Shown here in pieces: positions 43,579-53,766 of a stretch of DNA of 62,188 bases. Source of the stretch: Pseudomonadota bacterium (GTDB taxonomy: Bacteria > Pseudomonadota > Gammaproteobacteria > Pseudomonadales > Azotimanducaceae); NCBI GenBank assembly GCA_027624035.1, contig JAQBUI010000017.1:1-62188 (forward strand). Reading direction: 5' to 3'. Position 1 is the first letter of the stretch. Every line of letters starts with the position of its first letter. Under the pieces are notes generated by a model. The model saw only the letters and a program-made list of their open reading frames with translations, did not search any database and was not told where the DNA came from. Both the position numbers and the translations under genes were made by a program.

Positions 43579-45351
43579 ATGCGAAGCCACTACTGTGGCC
43601 TGATCCGTGAAAGTCATATTGGTGAATCCGTCGACCTTTTTGGGTGGGTCCATCGACGCCGCGATCACGGCGGCGTGATCTTTCTCGATGTGCGTGATCA
43701 TCAGGGTATCGTTCAGGTCGTGTTCGACCCGGATACCGAGGAGAGCTTTGCGCTCGCTGATCAGGTTCGAAATGAATTCGTGCTGCACATTCAGGGCCGG
43801 GTGCGCGAGCGGGACCCGGAGGCCGTCAATCCCAGAATGCCCACCGGAAAGATCGAGGTGCTTGGCAAGACCCTGTCGATTCTGAACCGGGCCGAAACGC
43901 CACCCTTTCAACTCGATGAGTACTCCTCAGCCGGAGAAGACGTGCGCCTGCGATACCGCTATCTGGACCTTCGCAGACCCGAGATGCAGGAAAAGCTGCG
44001 AACGCGGTCCCGGGTGACACACCTGGTTCGGGGCTTCCTTGAGGAACGTGAATTTGTCGACATTGAAACTCCGATTCTGACCAAAGCGACGCCGGAAGGC
44101 GCGCGCGACTACCTTGTTCCCTCCCGCATGCATCCGGGTAACTTCTATGCCTTGCCGCAGTCACCGCAGTTGTTCAAACAGTTGCTGATGATGTCCGGCT
44201 TTGACCGCTATTACCAGATTGCGCGCTGTTTCCGGGACGAGGATCTTCGTGCGGACCGGCAACCGGAATTCACCCAGATTGATATTGAAACGAGTTTCAT
44301 GGAAGAGTCAGAGATCATGGCGCTGACCGAGGCGATGTTCAGGGAGTTGTTTTCCACAGTCATCGACGTTGATCTTGGAGAACTTCCCATCATCAGCTAC
44401 GCCGATGCGATGGCGCAATACGGCAGTGATAAACCTGATATGCGGTTCGGGTTGCCCCTCGTTGACGTCGGCGACCTGATGCAAGGGGTCGAATTCAAGG
44501 TGTTTTCGGGACCAGCCAATGACCCGCAGGGGCGTGTTGCGGCGCTGCGACTCGGTGGCGGGGACCGACTGACCAGAAAGAACATCGATGACTATACGAC
44601 CTTCGTATCGATCTACGGCGCGCGCGGACTGGCCTACATCAGAGTCAATGATGTTGGCGGCGGTCGTGCCGGGCTACAGTCTCCGATCCTCAAGTTTCTG
44701 CCGGACGAGGTCATTGCCGAGATTCTCAAGCGGGTGGGTGCGGAAAACAATGACATCATCTTTTTCGGGGCTGACCGTGCCAGCGTGGTCAACGATGCGC
44801 TGGGAGCCTTGCGCTGTAAGCTTGCCGAAGACCTGAATCTGTACGAACGGCCCTGGGCAGCCTGTTGGGTAACGGATTTTCCGATGTTCGACGCAGATGG
44901 TGAAGGCGGCTGGAGCGCTATTCACCATCCCTTTACCGCCCCTGTGGGCGATGCGGAGTCGGTTCTGGCAGACCCGGGCGGGGCGCTCTCAAGAGCCTAT
45001 GATATTGTGATTAACGGCTATGAAGTCGGTGGCGGGTCGGTTCGTATCCATGACGTCGACATGCAGCAGGCCGTGTTTCGAGTGCTTAAACTGTCGGACA
45101 ATGAAGCGGCCATGAAATTTGGTTTCCTGCTGGATGCTCTGAAATATGGCGCCCCACCCCATGGCGGGATTGCGATCGGACTTGACCGGCTGGTCATGTT
45201 GCTGACGGGGGCAACGGCCATTCGTGATGTTATCGCGTTTCCAAAAACCCAGACCGCGACTTGCCTGCTTACCAGCGCCCCGAGTGACGTTGATCCGGAA
45301 CAACTGCACGAATTGGGGATTGCGATCACAAAGTCAGAATCCTCAAAGTAG
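43579..45351 (+). CDS. aspS: Aspartyl-tRNA synthetase, bacterial type
   Basis: Charges tRNA-Asp (and tRNA-Asn if the enzyme is non-discriminating). The OB anticodon-binding domain starts [41 protein letters not shown] follows. Class II motifs are [41 protein letters not shown] and [13 protein letters not shown]. The GAD insertion is present between them, giving 590 residues. ATG 43579, 35 bases after fmdB. The window has no gatCAB, so specificity is not tested here. Confidence 0.97.
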   Translation: MRSHYCGLIRESHIGESVDLFGWVHRRRDHGGVIFLDVRDHQGIVQVVFDPDTEESFALADQVRNEFVLHIQGRVRERDPEAVNPRMPTGKIEVLGKTLSILNRAETPPFQLDEYSSAGEDVRLRYRYLDLRRPEMQEKLRTRSRVTHLVRGFLEEREFVDIETPILTKATPEGARDYLVPSRMHPGNFYALPQSPQLFKQLLMMSGFDRYYQIARCFRDEDLRADRQPEFTQIDIETSFMEESEIMALTEAMFRELFSTVIDVDLGELPIISYADAMAQYGSDKPDMRFGLPLVDVGDLMQGVEFKVFSGPANDPQGRVAALRLGGGDRLTRKNIDDYTTFVSIYGARGLAYIRVNDVGGGRAGLQSPILKFLPDEVIAEILKRVGAENNDIIFFGADRASVVNDALGALRCKLAEDLNLYERPWAACWVTDFPMFDADGEGGWSAIHHPFTAPVGDAESVLADPGGALSRAYDIVINGYEVGGGSVRIHDVDMQQAVFRVLKLSDNEAAMKFGFLLDALKYGAPPHGGIAIGLDRLVMLLTGATAIRDVIAFPKTQTATCLLTSAPSDVDPEQLHELGIAITKSESSK

Positions 45352-45365
45352 ATCAGACGCAGACG

Positions 45366-46118
45366 ATGGCCGGACACAGCAAGTGGAATAACATCAAGCA
45401 TCGCAAGGCGGGCCAGGATGCCAAGAAGGCAAAGGTCTTTACCAAGCTGATCAGGGAACTCACCGTCGCTGCCCGGGACGGCGGTGGTCTGGTGGAAGAC
45501 AATCCGGGACTGCGTACGGTAGTGGAGAAGGCCAAAGCCGCCCAGATGCCAAAGGATACGATGGAGCGGGCGATCGCAAGGGGAGCCGGCGGTGAGGAAG
45601 GCAGTTCTCTCGAGTCGTTGACCTATGAAGGCTACGGTCCGGGCGGAGTGGCCATCTATGTTGAAACCATGACCGACAATCGAAACCGTACGGTGTCTGA
45701 GGTACGCCATGCCTTTTCCAGGGCAGGTGGCAATCTGGGCACGGATGGTTCGGTCGCCTATCTGTTTGACAAGCTGGGTGTCATTACGTTTGCGCCCGGG
45801 GTCGATGAGGACGAGGTGATTGAGGTCGCCATCGAGGTCGGTGCTGAGGACGTCGTGGCCGATGAAGACGGCAGCGTAGAAGTGCTCACCCGGCCGGAGG
45901 CCTTTCTGGAAGTCAAGGATGCACTGTCCGGGAAGGGGTTTGAGCCGGATTCTGCGGAAGTATCCATGGTGCCGCAGAATTACAGTGATCTTGACCTTGA
46001 GACCGGCGAACAGGTGCTGCGTCTGCTCAATGCGCTCGAAGATCTTGATGATGTCACCAACGTCTATACCAACGCCAACTTCCCCGATGGCATGAACGAA
46101 GATGACGTTGGCGGCTAA
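45366..46118 (+). CDS. yebC: YebC/PmpR family protein
   Basis: 250-residue YebC/TACO1-family protein; members are described as transcription regulators and, more recently, as helpers of ribosomes at proline stretches. AGHSKWNNIKHRKAGQDAKKAK at the N-terminus is nearly invariant; ARGAGGEEGSSLESLTYEGYGPGGVA and NRNRTVSEVRHAFSRAGGNLG follow. It sits 14 bases after aspS and upstream of ruvC, the standard gammaproteobacterial arrangement. Confidence 0.96.
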   Translation: MAGHSKWNNIKHRKAGQDAKKAKVFTKLIRELTVAARDGGGLVEDNPGLRTVVEKAKAAQMPKDTMERAIARGAGGEEGSSLESLTYEGYGPGGVAIYVETMTDNRNRTVSEVRHAFSRAGGNLGTDGSVAYLFDKLGVITFAPGVDEDEVIEVAIEVGAEDVVADEDGSVEVLTRPEAFLEVKDALSGKGFEPDSAEVSMVPQNYSDLDLETGEQVLRLLNALEDLDDVTNVYTNANFPDGMNEDDVGG

Positions 46119-46168
46119 TGGCCGTCGATGTGCTAAACTCGTTGCTGCTTGCATAAGTTTTCGTCTGC

Positions 46169-46729
46169 ATGACGCTCATTTTGGGAATCGATCCAGGTTC
46201 CAGGGTGACCGGCTACGGCATTATCAGTACTACCGGGTCTCGCCAGGAATATGTCACAAGCGGCTGCATCCGGGCTGCTGCAAAGGCGTCCCTACCGGAA
46301 AAGCTCTCTGAAATCTTCGCTGGCGTCTCGCAAATCATTGAAGAGTTCTCCCCTGAGGAAATGGCGATCGAACGAATCTTCATGGCGCGAAGCGCCGAGT
46401 CTGCCCTGAAGCTGGGCCATGCCCGAGGTGTCGCCATTGTGGCGGGAATGACCCTCGGCGTATCCATCCATGAGTATGAAGCCCGAAAGGTCAAACAGTC
46501 GGTGGTGGGCACTGGCGCTGCCACCAAGGATCAGGTTCAGCATATGGTTCGGATGTTGCTGAAGCTTCCTGGCAACCCACAGCAGGATGCGGCCGATGCC
46601 CTTGCGATCGCGCTGTGCCACGTCAATACTCGATTCAGTCTGGCACGGTTGCCAGAGGGCGGGGTCAACACCACGTTTCGTCGTGGGCGTCTGGCCGAGA
46701 AAGTGTCCACGGACCGCAATCCACAATGA
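46169..46729 (+). CDS. ruvC: Holliday junction resolvase RuvC
   Basis: Endonuclease that cuts Holliday junctions symmetrically in complex with RuvAB. RNase-H-fold acidic residues are Asp8 ([14 protein letters not shown]), Glu68 (MAIERIF), and Asp140/Asp143 ([15 protein letters not shown]). 186 residues. The stop overlaps the ruvA ATG (ATGA), so ruvC, ruvA and ruvB are translationally coupled. Confidence 0.97.
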   Translation: MTLILGIDPGSRVTGYGIISTTGSRQEYVTSGCIRAAAKASLPEKLSEIFAGVSQIIEEFSPEEMAIERIFMARSAESALKLGHARGVAIVAGMTLGVSIHEYEARKVKQSVVGTGAATKDQVQHMVRMLLKLPGNPQQDAADALAIALCHVNTRFSLARLPEGGVNTTFRRGRLAEKVSTDRNPQ

Positions 46730-47328
46730 TCGGCAGAATCACGGGCAGTATTGTGGAAAAGCGCCTGGATCAGTTGCTGATTGATGTGGCGGGGCTCGCC
46801 TATGAGGTGGAGATCCCGATGACGACGTACGAAAAGGTCGGCGTACCCGATGATCAGGTGCTGTTGTACACCCATCTGGTGGTCAGAGAGGATGCACATC
46901 TGCTCTATGGATTCGCCACCAAGGGGGAACGGGAATTGTTTCGGGCGCTGATCAAAGTCAACGGAGTGGGCCCGCGTGTCGCGCTTTCCATTCAGTCCAG
47001 CATGGACAGCGACTCGTTCGTTCGGTGCATTCGCGAAGACAACGTCAAGGCGCTGACGGCTCTGCCGGGCATTGGCAAGAAGACGGCCGAACGTCTTATC
47101 ATTGAAATGCGGGACCGGCTGGACCACTGGGAACTGGACCAGGCCCCTCAGTCGGCCCCGGTGACGCAACCGAGCACGCTTGCAGATGCGGAGTCGGCCC
47201 TGGTCGGGCTCGGATACAAGCCTGCCGAGGCCGCACTGGCGCTGTCCCGGATTGACGACCCGGACGCGGACGTGCCCAACCTGATTCGTCAGGCGTTGCG
47301 AAAACTCTCTGTGGGTATCTCCTCGTGA
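46726..47328 (+). CDS. ruvA: Holliday junction DNA helicase subunit RuvA
   Basis: Tetrameric junction-binding subunit. [21 protein letters not shown] starts the OB domain; [14 protein letters not shown] and [19 protein letters not shown] are the two helix-hairpin-helix motifs, and the C-terminal ~50 residues ([18 protein letters not shown]) form the RuvB-contacting domain III. 200 residues from ATG 46726. Couples to ruvB through a GTGA overlap. Confidence 0.97.
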   Translation: MIGRITGSIVEKRLDQLLIDVAGLAYEVEIPMTTYEKVGVPDDQVLLYTHLVVREDAHLLYGFATKGERELFRALIKVNGVGPRVALSIQSSMDSDSFVRCIREDNVKALTALPGIGKKTAERLIIEMRDRLDHWELDQAPQSAPVTQPSTLADAESALVGLGYKPAEAALALSRIDDPDADVPNLIRQALRKLSVGISS

Positions 47329-48377
47329 TTGAACAGGACCGTCTGGTATCGGCGCAACCGAGCCCCGCCGAAGTGCGACAGGACTGGGCGATTCGCCCCA
47401 GGACGCTTGCAGAATACCGTGGTCAGCCGGTCGCCACCGACCAGATGCGCATCTTTATCGAGGCGGCGCGCAATCGTGGAGAATGTCTGGACCACACCCT
47501 GTTGCTGGGCCCCCCTGGTCTTGGCAAGACGACGCTCGCGAACATCATCGCTAACGAAATGGGCGCACAGATGACCTCGACATCCGGTCCCGTGATTGAA
47601 AAAAAGGGTGACCTGATCGCGCTGTTGTCCCAGATGGAAGAGGGTTCTGTGCTTTTCATCGATGAAATCCATCGCCTGAATCCTGCGATCGAAGAAATCC
47701 TGTATCCGGCGATGGAAGACTTCGAGGTCGATATCACCATCGGAGAAGGCCCCGCAGCCAGGTCGATCAAATATCCGCTCAATCCGTTTACCCTGGTTGG
47801 TGCGACCACCAGAACAGGGCTGCTCACCTCGCCCCTGAGGGATCGGTTTGGTATCGTGCAGCGCCTTGAGTTCTATAACGTGACGGATCTCACCGCCATC
47901 CTGCTGCGCTCGGCGAAGCTGTTGTCTGTCGACTGTGCCGACGATGGCGCAAGGGAGATTGCGGTACGTGCCCGGGGTACCCCACGAATCGCCAACAGGC
48001 TACTACGGCGGGTCAGGGACTTCGCGGAAGTGAGGGCAGAAGGCGTGATCGATGCCGAGGTCGCAGACGGGGCCCTGAACCTGTTCAATGTGGACAGCAA
48101 TGGGTTCGATCATATGGACCGGACGTTGCTGCTGGCCCTGATCGAGAAATTTGACGGGGGCCCGGTAGGAATAGACAGCATTGCTGCAGCGGTCGGTGAA
48201 GAACGGGATACCATCGAAGATGTCCATGAACCGTATCTGATCCAACAGGGCTTCCTCATGAGGACGTCCCGGGGCAGGGTCGCGACCAGCAATGCCTATT
48301 CTCACTTCGGCCTGACGCCCCCGAGCCGTGAACTTCCGGTGTCAGATCTGTTTGCCGAGTTGCCCAATGATGACTGA
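47325..48377 (+). CDS. ruvB: Holliday junction DNA helicase subunit RuvB
   Basis: AAA+ hexameric motor of branch migration. [20 protein letters not shown] is Walker [24 protein letters not shown]alker B, with sensor-1 [18 protein letters not shown] and a winged-helix end ([20 protein letters not shown]). 350 residues from GTG 47325, overlapping the ruvA stop. In relatives ybgC usually follows; here the 303 bases to tolQ hold only repeat DNA. Confidence 0.97.
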   Translation: MIEQDRLVSAQPSPAEVRQDWAIRPRTLAEYRGQPVATDQMRIFIEAARNRGECLDHTLLLGPPGLGKTTLANIIANEMGAQMTSTSGPVIEKKGDLIALLSQMEEGSVLFIDEIHRLNPAIEEILYPAMEDFEVDITIGEGPAARSIKYPLNPFTLVGATTRTGLLTSPLRDRFGIVQRLEFYNVTDLTAILLRSAKLLSVDCADDGAREIAVRARGTPRIANRLLRRVRDFAEVRAEGVIDAEVADGALNLFNVDSNGFDHMDRTLLLALIEKFDGGPVGIDSIAAAVGEERDTIEDVHEPYLIQQGFLMRTSRGRVATSNAYSHFGLTPPSRELPVSDLFAELPNDD

Positions 48378-48380
48378 CTC

Positions 48381-48566
48381 TTTCATGGAAGTTCTGGCCG
48401 CACGCTGTGCCGTCCGGAAAACTTCCCGGCACGACAACGGCGTGCCCAACCCGGGCACGCTGAGGGCTCTGGTCGTCTTTCATGGAAGTTCTGGCCGCAC
48501 GCTGTGCCGTCCGGAAAACTTCCCGGCACGACAACGGCGTACCCAACCCGGGCACGCTGAGGGCTC
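48381..48566 (+). repeat. Two nearly identical dispersed palindromic repeats in tandem
   Basis: Units 48381-48469 and 48478-48566 (97-base offset) run from TTTCATGGAAGTTCTGGCCG to GGGCACGCTGAGGGCTC. I see a single difference over 89 bases: GCGTGCCC in the first, GCGTACCC in the second. The first hairpin, GCGTGCCC-AACCC-GGGCACGC, is a perfect 8-bp stem. They occupy the place between ruvB and tolQ where ybgC is usually found. Confidence 0.92.
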
Positions 48567-48680
48567 CTGGCATACAGATGCGATCAGCCTTGTGCGCCGG
48601 CAGTGGAAGTCGGTCATTTGTTGTGAGCTGAAAAGGTGCTGCACGCACTTTATTCAGCAATCTGATAGGAGCGCCCAATT

Positions 48681-49358
48681 GTGAATGAACCCCTCTCGAT
48701 CCTGGAACTGATTCTCGGTGCCAGTGTTGTCGTCCAGATCGTCATGGCCATTCTGGTCCTCGCCTCACTGGCGTCATGGGTCATGATTTTCCAGAGAGGG
48801 TTCGCGCTGGCATCGATTCGACGTGAGGCGACTCAATTTGAGCAGTCATTCTGGTCCGGCACGGATCTTCGGGAGATCTATCAGGAACTCGAAGCCCGTG
48901 AGGAAGGCATCATAGGCATGGAGAACATCTTCTTTGCCGGGTTCAAGGAGTTCAATCGATCCCGACAGCGGGAAAACGTCGACCCGGACCGGGTGATGCA
49001 GAACGTGTCCCGCGCCATGCGGGTCGCGCTCTCCCGGGAGGAGGAGCGGCTCGAAACTCACCTGCCGTTCCTGGCAACGGTGGGCTCCACGAGTCCCTAC
49101 GTGGGTCTCTTTGGCACGGTCTGGGGCATCATGAATTCGTTCCGCGGGCTGGCCACGGTCAATCAGGCGTCTTTGTCGGTGGTCGCACCGGGGATCTCGG
49201 AGGCGCTGGTGGCGACCGCCATCGGTCTGTTTGCCGCCATCCCGGCGGTCATCGCATACAATCGATATAGCGCTCAGGTGGAAATCATCATGAATCGGTT
49301 TGATGCCTTTACTGAAGAATTCAGCAGCATTCTCAATCGGGCAATCCATGATGGTTAG
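48681..49358 (+). CDS. tolQ: Tol-Pal system proton channel subunit TolQ
   Basis: Inner-membrane protein that with TolR uses the proton gradient to drive TolA, needed for outer-membrane constriction at division. Three membrane segments are seen: IVMAILVLASLASWVMIF, then FLATVGSTSPYVGLFGTVWGIMNSF and SEALVATAIGLFAAIPAVIAYN. 225 residues. GTG 48681 follows AGGAG at good distance. First gene of the tol-pal operon. Confidence 0.95.
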   Translation: MNEPLSILELILGASVVVQIVMAILVLASLASWVMIFQRGFALASIRREATQFEQSFWSGTDLREIYQELEAREEGIIGMENIFFAGFKEFNRSRQRENVDPDRVMQNVSRAMRVALSREEERLETHLPFLATVGSTSPYVGLFGTVWGIMNSFRGLATVNQASLSVVAPGISEALVATAIGLFAAIPAVIAYNRYSAQVEIIMNRFDAFTEEFSSILNRAIHDG

Positions 49359-49416
49359 GGTCGATGGTGCAGGCGGACGGATGTGGCTGACAACGCGAAT
49401 GGTCGGGTAATCGGGC

Positions 49417-49839
49417 ATGGCCAAGGCGAAGCGCAGAAAACCGATGTCGGAAATCAATGTAGTCCCCTACATTGACGTGACCCTCGTGTTGCTGGTCATC
49501 TTTATGGTCGCAGCGCCTATGATGACCCAGGGCATCAAGGTGGATCTTCCCGATGCAGCCTCCGGTCCGCTGGATGTGAACCATGATGAACCAACCCTGG
49601 TCATTTCTGTCAAAGCCGATGGCAGCTATTACATGAATATTGGGCAGGAAGAAGAACCGGTCCCGCTGGCGGAGATCGGAACCAGAACGGAGAAGATTAT
49701 TGGCGCAAACCCGCAGATCAAGGTACTGGTGGAAGGTGACCGAACGCTCAACTACGGCGTGATCGTCAATCTGATGGATGTCCTGCAGCATGCGGGTGCG
49801 ACGAGCCTGGGATTGATCACCGAGCCACCCGTCATCTGA
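49417..49839 (+). CDS. tolR: Tol-Pal system protein TolR
   Basis: ExbD/TolR protein with one membrane helix. KPMSEINVVPYIDVTLVLLV carries the essential membrane Asp; the periplasmic domain ends VNLMDVLQHAGATSLGLIT. 140 residues, ATG 49417. Placed between tolQ and tolA as expected. Confidence 0.95.
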   Translation: MAKAKRRKPMSEINVVPYIDVTLVLLVIFMVAAPMMTQGIKVDLPDAASGPLDVNHDEPTLVISVKADGSYYMNIGQEEEPVPLAEIGTRTEKIIGANPQIKVLVEGDRTLNYGVIVNLMDVLQHAGATSLGLITEPPVI

Positions 49840-49844
49840 CTGGT

Positions 49845-50639
49845 ATGAGTGAAAAACTGACCTACGTTGTTTCCGTTTCCATGGCCCTGCTGGTGCATCT
49901 GGCGGTGGTGGGCCTGCTGATGGCCAATTGGTCTGCCGATGCCGAGACCGAGATCACTACAGTGAAACCCTACTACATCGAGGCCGCCATGGTGGCAGAA
50001 AACCCATTCACAGCCCGGCAGCGGAAGGAGCAGGAGACCAGGCTCGCAAGGGCGCAGCAGCAAGAAACGGCGCGTCAGCGTCAGGCTGAGCAACAGGCGG
50101 CCAGGGCCCAGGCGGATAAATCAGCCAGGCAAGAGAAAGAAAAGGCATTACAGGATGCGGCGGCCCGCAACGAGCGGGAACTGGCGCGACTCCGGGCGGC
50201 AGAACAACTCGCCAGGGTTGAGTCGGCGAAGGCGGACCAGGCCCGGCAGGCGGAAGCCGAAGAGCGCGACAGGGTCGCACTGGAACAGAGTCTGGCGATG
50301 GCCGTCAGTCAGGAGCAGGCCGCGCGTCGTGCGATCACTGATGACGAGAAAGCAATGGCCTATGTTGCTCAAATCCAGCGGGATATCATCTCGAACTGGT
50401 CCCGCCCGCCTTCGGCCCGCAACGGCATGGAGGCATTGCTTCGCGTGTTCCTGGTACCGACGGGCGAAGTGGTGAATGTTGTCGTTGAACGATCCAGCGA
50501 CAACGATGCTTTTGACCGGTCGGCCATGCAGGCCGTGACGAAAGCGGGTCGCTTTCAGGTGCCGCCGGAATCCCGCCAGTTTGAGCGGAGCTTTCGCGAA
50601 TTCACGGTACTGTTTCGGCCGGAAGACCTTCGGCTCTGA
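49845..50639 (+). CDS. tolA: Tol-Pal system protein TolA
   Basis: Envelope-spanning protein linking the TolQR motor to Pal/TolB. One N-terminal helix (SMALLVHLAVVGLLMANW), a long Ala/Gln/Glu/Arg-rich helical domain (residues ~60-165), and a C-terminal TolA domain III: YVAQIQRDIISNWSRPPSA, LRVFLVPTGEVVNVVVERSS, FDRSAMQAVTKAGRF. 264 residues, shorter than in E. coli mainly in the helical rod. ATG 49845, six bases after tolR. Confidence 0.93.
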   Translation: MSEKLTYVVSVSMALLVHLAVVGLLMANWSADAETEITTVKPYYIEAAMVAENPFTARQRKEQETRLARAQQQETARQRQAEQQAARAQADKSARQEKEKALQDAAARNERELARLRAAEQLARVESAKADQARQAEAEERDRVALEQSLAMAVSQEQAARRAITDDEKAMAYVAQIQRDIISNWSRPPSARNGMEALLRVFLVPTGEVVNVVVERSSDNDAFDRSAMQAVTKAGRFQVPPESRQFERSFREFTVLFRPEDLRL

Positions 50640-50696
50640 CAGGTTTCTATTGGTTCTGAACTCCAGATCCTGAATTGATGGCAATAAGGAATATCT

Positions 50697-52025
50697 ATGA
50701 GGTGTAGTGACATCCTGGTCGTAATCGTCGCGATAGGCCTGGGTCTGGCATCGGTCCATGTCCGCGGGGAACTGACGATCGAAGTGACCAAGGGTATGGA
50801 CAACGCTGTCCGGGTTGCGGTGGTTCCATTTGAATGGCGTGGCGTCGGGAGCCCGGAGGAAGATGTGTCTGGCATTGTGACGTCGGACCTTCGCCTGAGT
50901 GGTCGCTTCGATACGCTGCCACGGTCCCAGATGCTGAGCCTGCCGAGCGAGGCACAGGATGTGCTGTACCGGGACTGGCGCCTGCTCAGGGTGGAGTACC
51001 TGGTGATCGGCTATCTGCAGACGTTGGCCGATGGCCGGGTCAAATTGCACTACGAGCTTTTCAATGTCCTGGAGCAGTCTCGCATTCTTGCCGAGGCCAT
51101 AACGGGTGGACCGGACGAGCTAAGAGACATGGGGCACCACGTCAGCGATGTGGTGTTTGAGAAACTGACTGGCATTGAGGGCGCGTTTTCCACGCGAATC
51201 ATGTACGTCACGGCATCCGGACCATTTGGCGAAAAGGTCTACCGGCTGAATACCGCCGATGCCGACGGACATCGTGTGAGGACGATACTGGTGTCCAGGG
51301 AACCGATTGTGTCCCCGACGTGGGCACCCGATGGCAACCGGGTGGCCTATGTCTCATTTGAGGATGACAGCCGCCCTTCGATCTATATCCAGGATATTGC
51401 GGCTGGTACAAGGCAGGTACTGCAGCGCTTCTCCGGCTTGAACGGTGCGCCCGCATTCTCTCCGGATGGTCGGCAGTTGGCACTGGTGCTCAGCAAATCA
51501 GGCAGTCCGGACATATGGATCTATCACCTGGAAACCCACAGGTTGCGGCAGGTCACGCGCCACTACGGCATTGACACGGAGCCCTCGTGGAGTGCCGATG
51601 GCAAGTCGATCGTGTTTACCTCTGACCGTGGAGGAAAGCCCCAGATTTACACGATTCGCCTGTCAGACCTGTTCATTGAGCGGCTGACTTTTGAAGGGGA
51701 CTACAACGCCAGGGCCAAGGTGCTGGCGGATGGCTCCGGCATTGTGATGGTGCATCAGAGAGATGATGTCTATCACATCGGCCTTCTGGACCTGCGCCGG
51801 GGCCGCATGACAATCCTCACGGAGACGTCATTGGATGAATCGCCGAGTATCGCACCCAACGGAAGTATGCTAATTTATGCGACCCAGAAGGATGAGCAGG
51901 GCATTCTAGCGGCCGTGTCGATAGATGGCGGCGTCAAATTCAACTTGCCATCCAGTTCGGGAGATGTCCGAGAACCGTCCTGGTCCCCGAAGAAGTACAA
52001 GGTTTTTGTGTCGGTCCCGGACTAG
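50697..52025 (+). CDS. tolB: Tol-Pal system protein TolB
   Basis: Periplasmic beta-propeller protein that binds Pal and TolA. A signal peptide (DILVVIVAIGLGLASVHVRG) precedes the N-terminal domain, which ends near residue 160. The propeller blades show the repeated pattern PTWAPDGNRVAYVSFEDD, PAFSPDGRQLALVLSKSG, PSWSADGKSIVFTSDRGG and PSIAPNGSMLIYATQ. 442 residues. ATG 50697 follows AAGGA. Confidence 0.95.
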   Translation: MRCSDILVVIVAIGLGLASVHVRGELTIEVTKGMDNAVRVAVVPFEWRGVGSPEEDVSGIVTSDLRLSGRFDTLPRSQMLSLPSEAQDVLYRDWRLLRVEYLVIGYLQTLADGRVKLHYELFNVLEQSRILAEAITGGPDELRDMGHHVSDVVFEKLTGIEGAFSTRIMYVTASGPFGEKVYRLNTADADGHRVRTILVSREPIVSPTWAPDGNRVAYVSFEDDSRPSIYIQDIAAGTRQVLQRFSGLNGAPAFSPDGRQLALVLSKSGSPDIWIYHLETHRLRQVTRHYGIDTEPSWSADGKSIVFTSDRGGKPQIYTIRLSDLFIERLTFEGDYNARAKVLADGSGIVMVHQRDDVYHIGLLDLRRGRMTILTETSLDESPSIAPNGSMLIYATQKDEQGILAAVSIDGGVKFNLPSSSGDVREPSWSPKKYKVFVSVPD

Positions 52026-52115
52026 TTGGGGCCTGCAGGATGGTATAACAATTAATTTGTCGCCGGGTTTGTGGTTTAATCCACCCCTCAGGCAGTCACA
52101 GAATAGGAGCAAACC

Positions 52116-52688
52116 ATGGGTATATCTACAATGCGGGGCCTGTTGATGGCAGGCTGTCTTGCATTATTCCTGGCCGGTTGTGCCAGCAATGAGCCGGAAG
52201 AGGCCGCGCCGGAAATGTCTCCTGCTGATGAGGCGCCGGAGCTCGTCCCGGAACCCATGCCGCCAAAGGCCCCGCCGAAGGCGATGGTCAATGCCGATGG
52301 CAAGCTGGTGCTCCCGAAGGGCTCCCCCCATGCTGATGGTAATGCGATGATGGACGAGGTGCTCCAGGGTGTCTTCTACTTTGACTTCGATCAGGCCATC
52401 GTCAAGCGGACCGGCCATGCTGAGCTGAACAAGCACGCGAAGGTGCTGGGGGATGATCGAATGCTTCGGGTTCGCCTGGAAGGGCACGCCGATGAGCGTG
52501 GAACCCGGGAATACAACCTGGCCCTCGGGGAGCGTCGTGCCAATGCGATTCGCGCCTATCTTGTGGCTCAGGGCGTTGCTGCCTCAAGGATCGAAGTGAT
52601 CAGTTATGGCGAAGAAAAGCCAGCGAGCCCCGGCCACAACGAGTCAGCCTGGGCGATGAACCGCCGGGTTGAGATCGTCTACCGATAG
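52116..52688 (+). CDS. pal: Peptidoglycan-associated lipoprotein Pal
   Basis: Outer-membrane lipoprotein that binds peptidoglycan. The lipobox LFLAGC puts the lipidated cysteine at residue 22. A Pro/Glu-rich linker (PEEAAPEMSPADEAPELVP) follows. The OmpA-like domain has FDFDQAIVKRTGHAELN, LEGHADERGTREYNLALGER and NRRVEIVYR. 190 residues; ATG 52116 after AGGAG. Confidence 0.96.
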   Translation: MGISTMRGLLMAGCLALFLAGCASNEPEEAAPEMSPADEAPELVPEPMPPKAPPKAMVNADGKLVLPKGSPHADGNAMMDEVLQGVFYFDFDQAIVKRTGHAELNKHAKVLGDDRMLRVRLEGHADERGTREYNLALGERRANAIRAYLVAQGVAASRIEVISYGEEKPASPGHNESAWAMNRRVEIVYR

Positions 52689-52743
52689 CCCGGCACTGGT
52701 CAGCATCAGGCCGCCTCTGACCGGCGGCCAGTTGACCGGGACC

Positions 52744-53763
52744 ATGCTTCAACACCCTATGGTTGTGCTGCACCCATTGCCACGGTACCTGTTTGATTCA
52801 CTACCCCACAGGCTGCTTTCCTGTTTGTCGGCAACATTACCGGTACTGCTTCGAGCCATCCCGTTTCAATGGTCTCCCGGTGCAGGTGGCGTCGCCATGG
52901 CGGTTGGCATGGCTTTGACCTGTATGACTGCACCACTCTCGTTTGCGCAGACTGCCGCCCCCAGGCAGAGCCCGATTCGGGTTGAGGAGTCGGTGCCGAC
53001 CAGCACGCTCAATCCGCCGGCCAGAGTCTCTGCAGAGTCCTCGATGGTCGCGACGGCGACAAACCCCGGCGCGCCTGTAACCAGTACGCTTCCACCACCG
53101 ACCGAGGAGCAAGCCCTCGGCAACGTCGAGAGCCAGTTTCAACTGCAGATTCTCTCCGACGAGGTGCGCATGTTGCGTGGCCAGGTTGAAGAACTCAGCC
53201 ATCGCCTGCAGCGCATGCAGGCTACCCAGGAAGACCGCTATCTGGAACTGGATGCACGCTTCCAGGCCCTGGACGCCAGCATCGACTCGTCAGTTGCTAA
53301 AGCCCCTGTTTCGCGGGATCCGCTGGTTCGCCCTGTCGCTCCTTCTCAAACCGGTGTTGTGATTGAAGGTGACGAGAAGACGCGCTATGAGACCGCGCTC
53401 GATCTGATCAGGAAGCGTCAGTATGACCTCGCGATCAGCCAATTGAGAGGACTGATCAACCAGTATCCGGATGGTGAGTACACTGCCAACGCGTATTACT
53501 GGCTGGGTGAGGTCTACATTGCCAAACCGAAGCCGGGCCTTGAAGATGCCCGTCAGGCCTTTAGCCAGGTCATTGAATTCTTCCCGGACAACCGCAAGGT
53601 TCCTGATGCCGCATTCAAGCTGGGAAAGGTCTACCATCAGATGGGAGACTGCGTGCGCGCCCGCGAAATGCTGACGGAGGTCGCCCGGAAACATGCCGGC
53701 CGGTCTGCGGCGACACTGGCAGAAACCTATCTTCGCGAGAAACTCGTCGACTGCGAAACCTAG
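52744..53763 (+). CDS. cpoB: Cell division coordinator CpoB (YbgF)
   Basis: Periplasmic protein that couples Tol-Pal to peptidoglycan synthesis. A coiled coil (ILSDEVRMLRGQVEELSHRL region) is followed by three TPR units: YETALDLIRKRQYDLAISQL, ANAYYWLGEVYIAKPKP and DAAFKLGKVYHQMGDCVRA. The start is uncertain. ATG 52744 (GGGA upstream) gives a 59-residue lead before the likely signal peptide MTAPLSFAQ; ATG 52897 would begin directly at that signal (MAVGMALTC). The longer start is listed; the shorter may be right. Confidence 0.88.
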   Translation: MLQHPMVVLHPLPRYLFDSLPHRLLSCLSATLPVLLRAIPFQWSPGAGGVAMAVGMALTCMTAPLSFAQTAAPRQSPIRVEESVPTSTLNPPARVSAESSMVATATNPGAPVTSTLPPPTEEQALGNVESQFQLQILSDEVRMLRGQVEELSHRLQRMQATQEDRYLELDARFQALDASIDSSVAKAPVSRDPLVRPVAPSQTGVVIEGDEKTRYETALDLIRKRQYDLAISQLRGLINQYPDGEYTANAYYWLGEVYIAKPKPGLEDARQAFSQVIEFFPDNRKVPDAAFKLGKVYHQMGDCVRAREMLTEVARKHAGRSAATLAETYLREKLVDCET

Positions 53764-53766
53764 TCG

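Noticed and set aside
45018..46154. 378-codon open frame antisense to aspS and yebC
   Set aside because: Spans two well-identified genes on the other strand and shows no recognisable domain.
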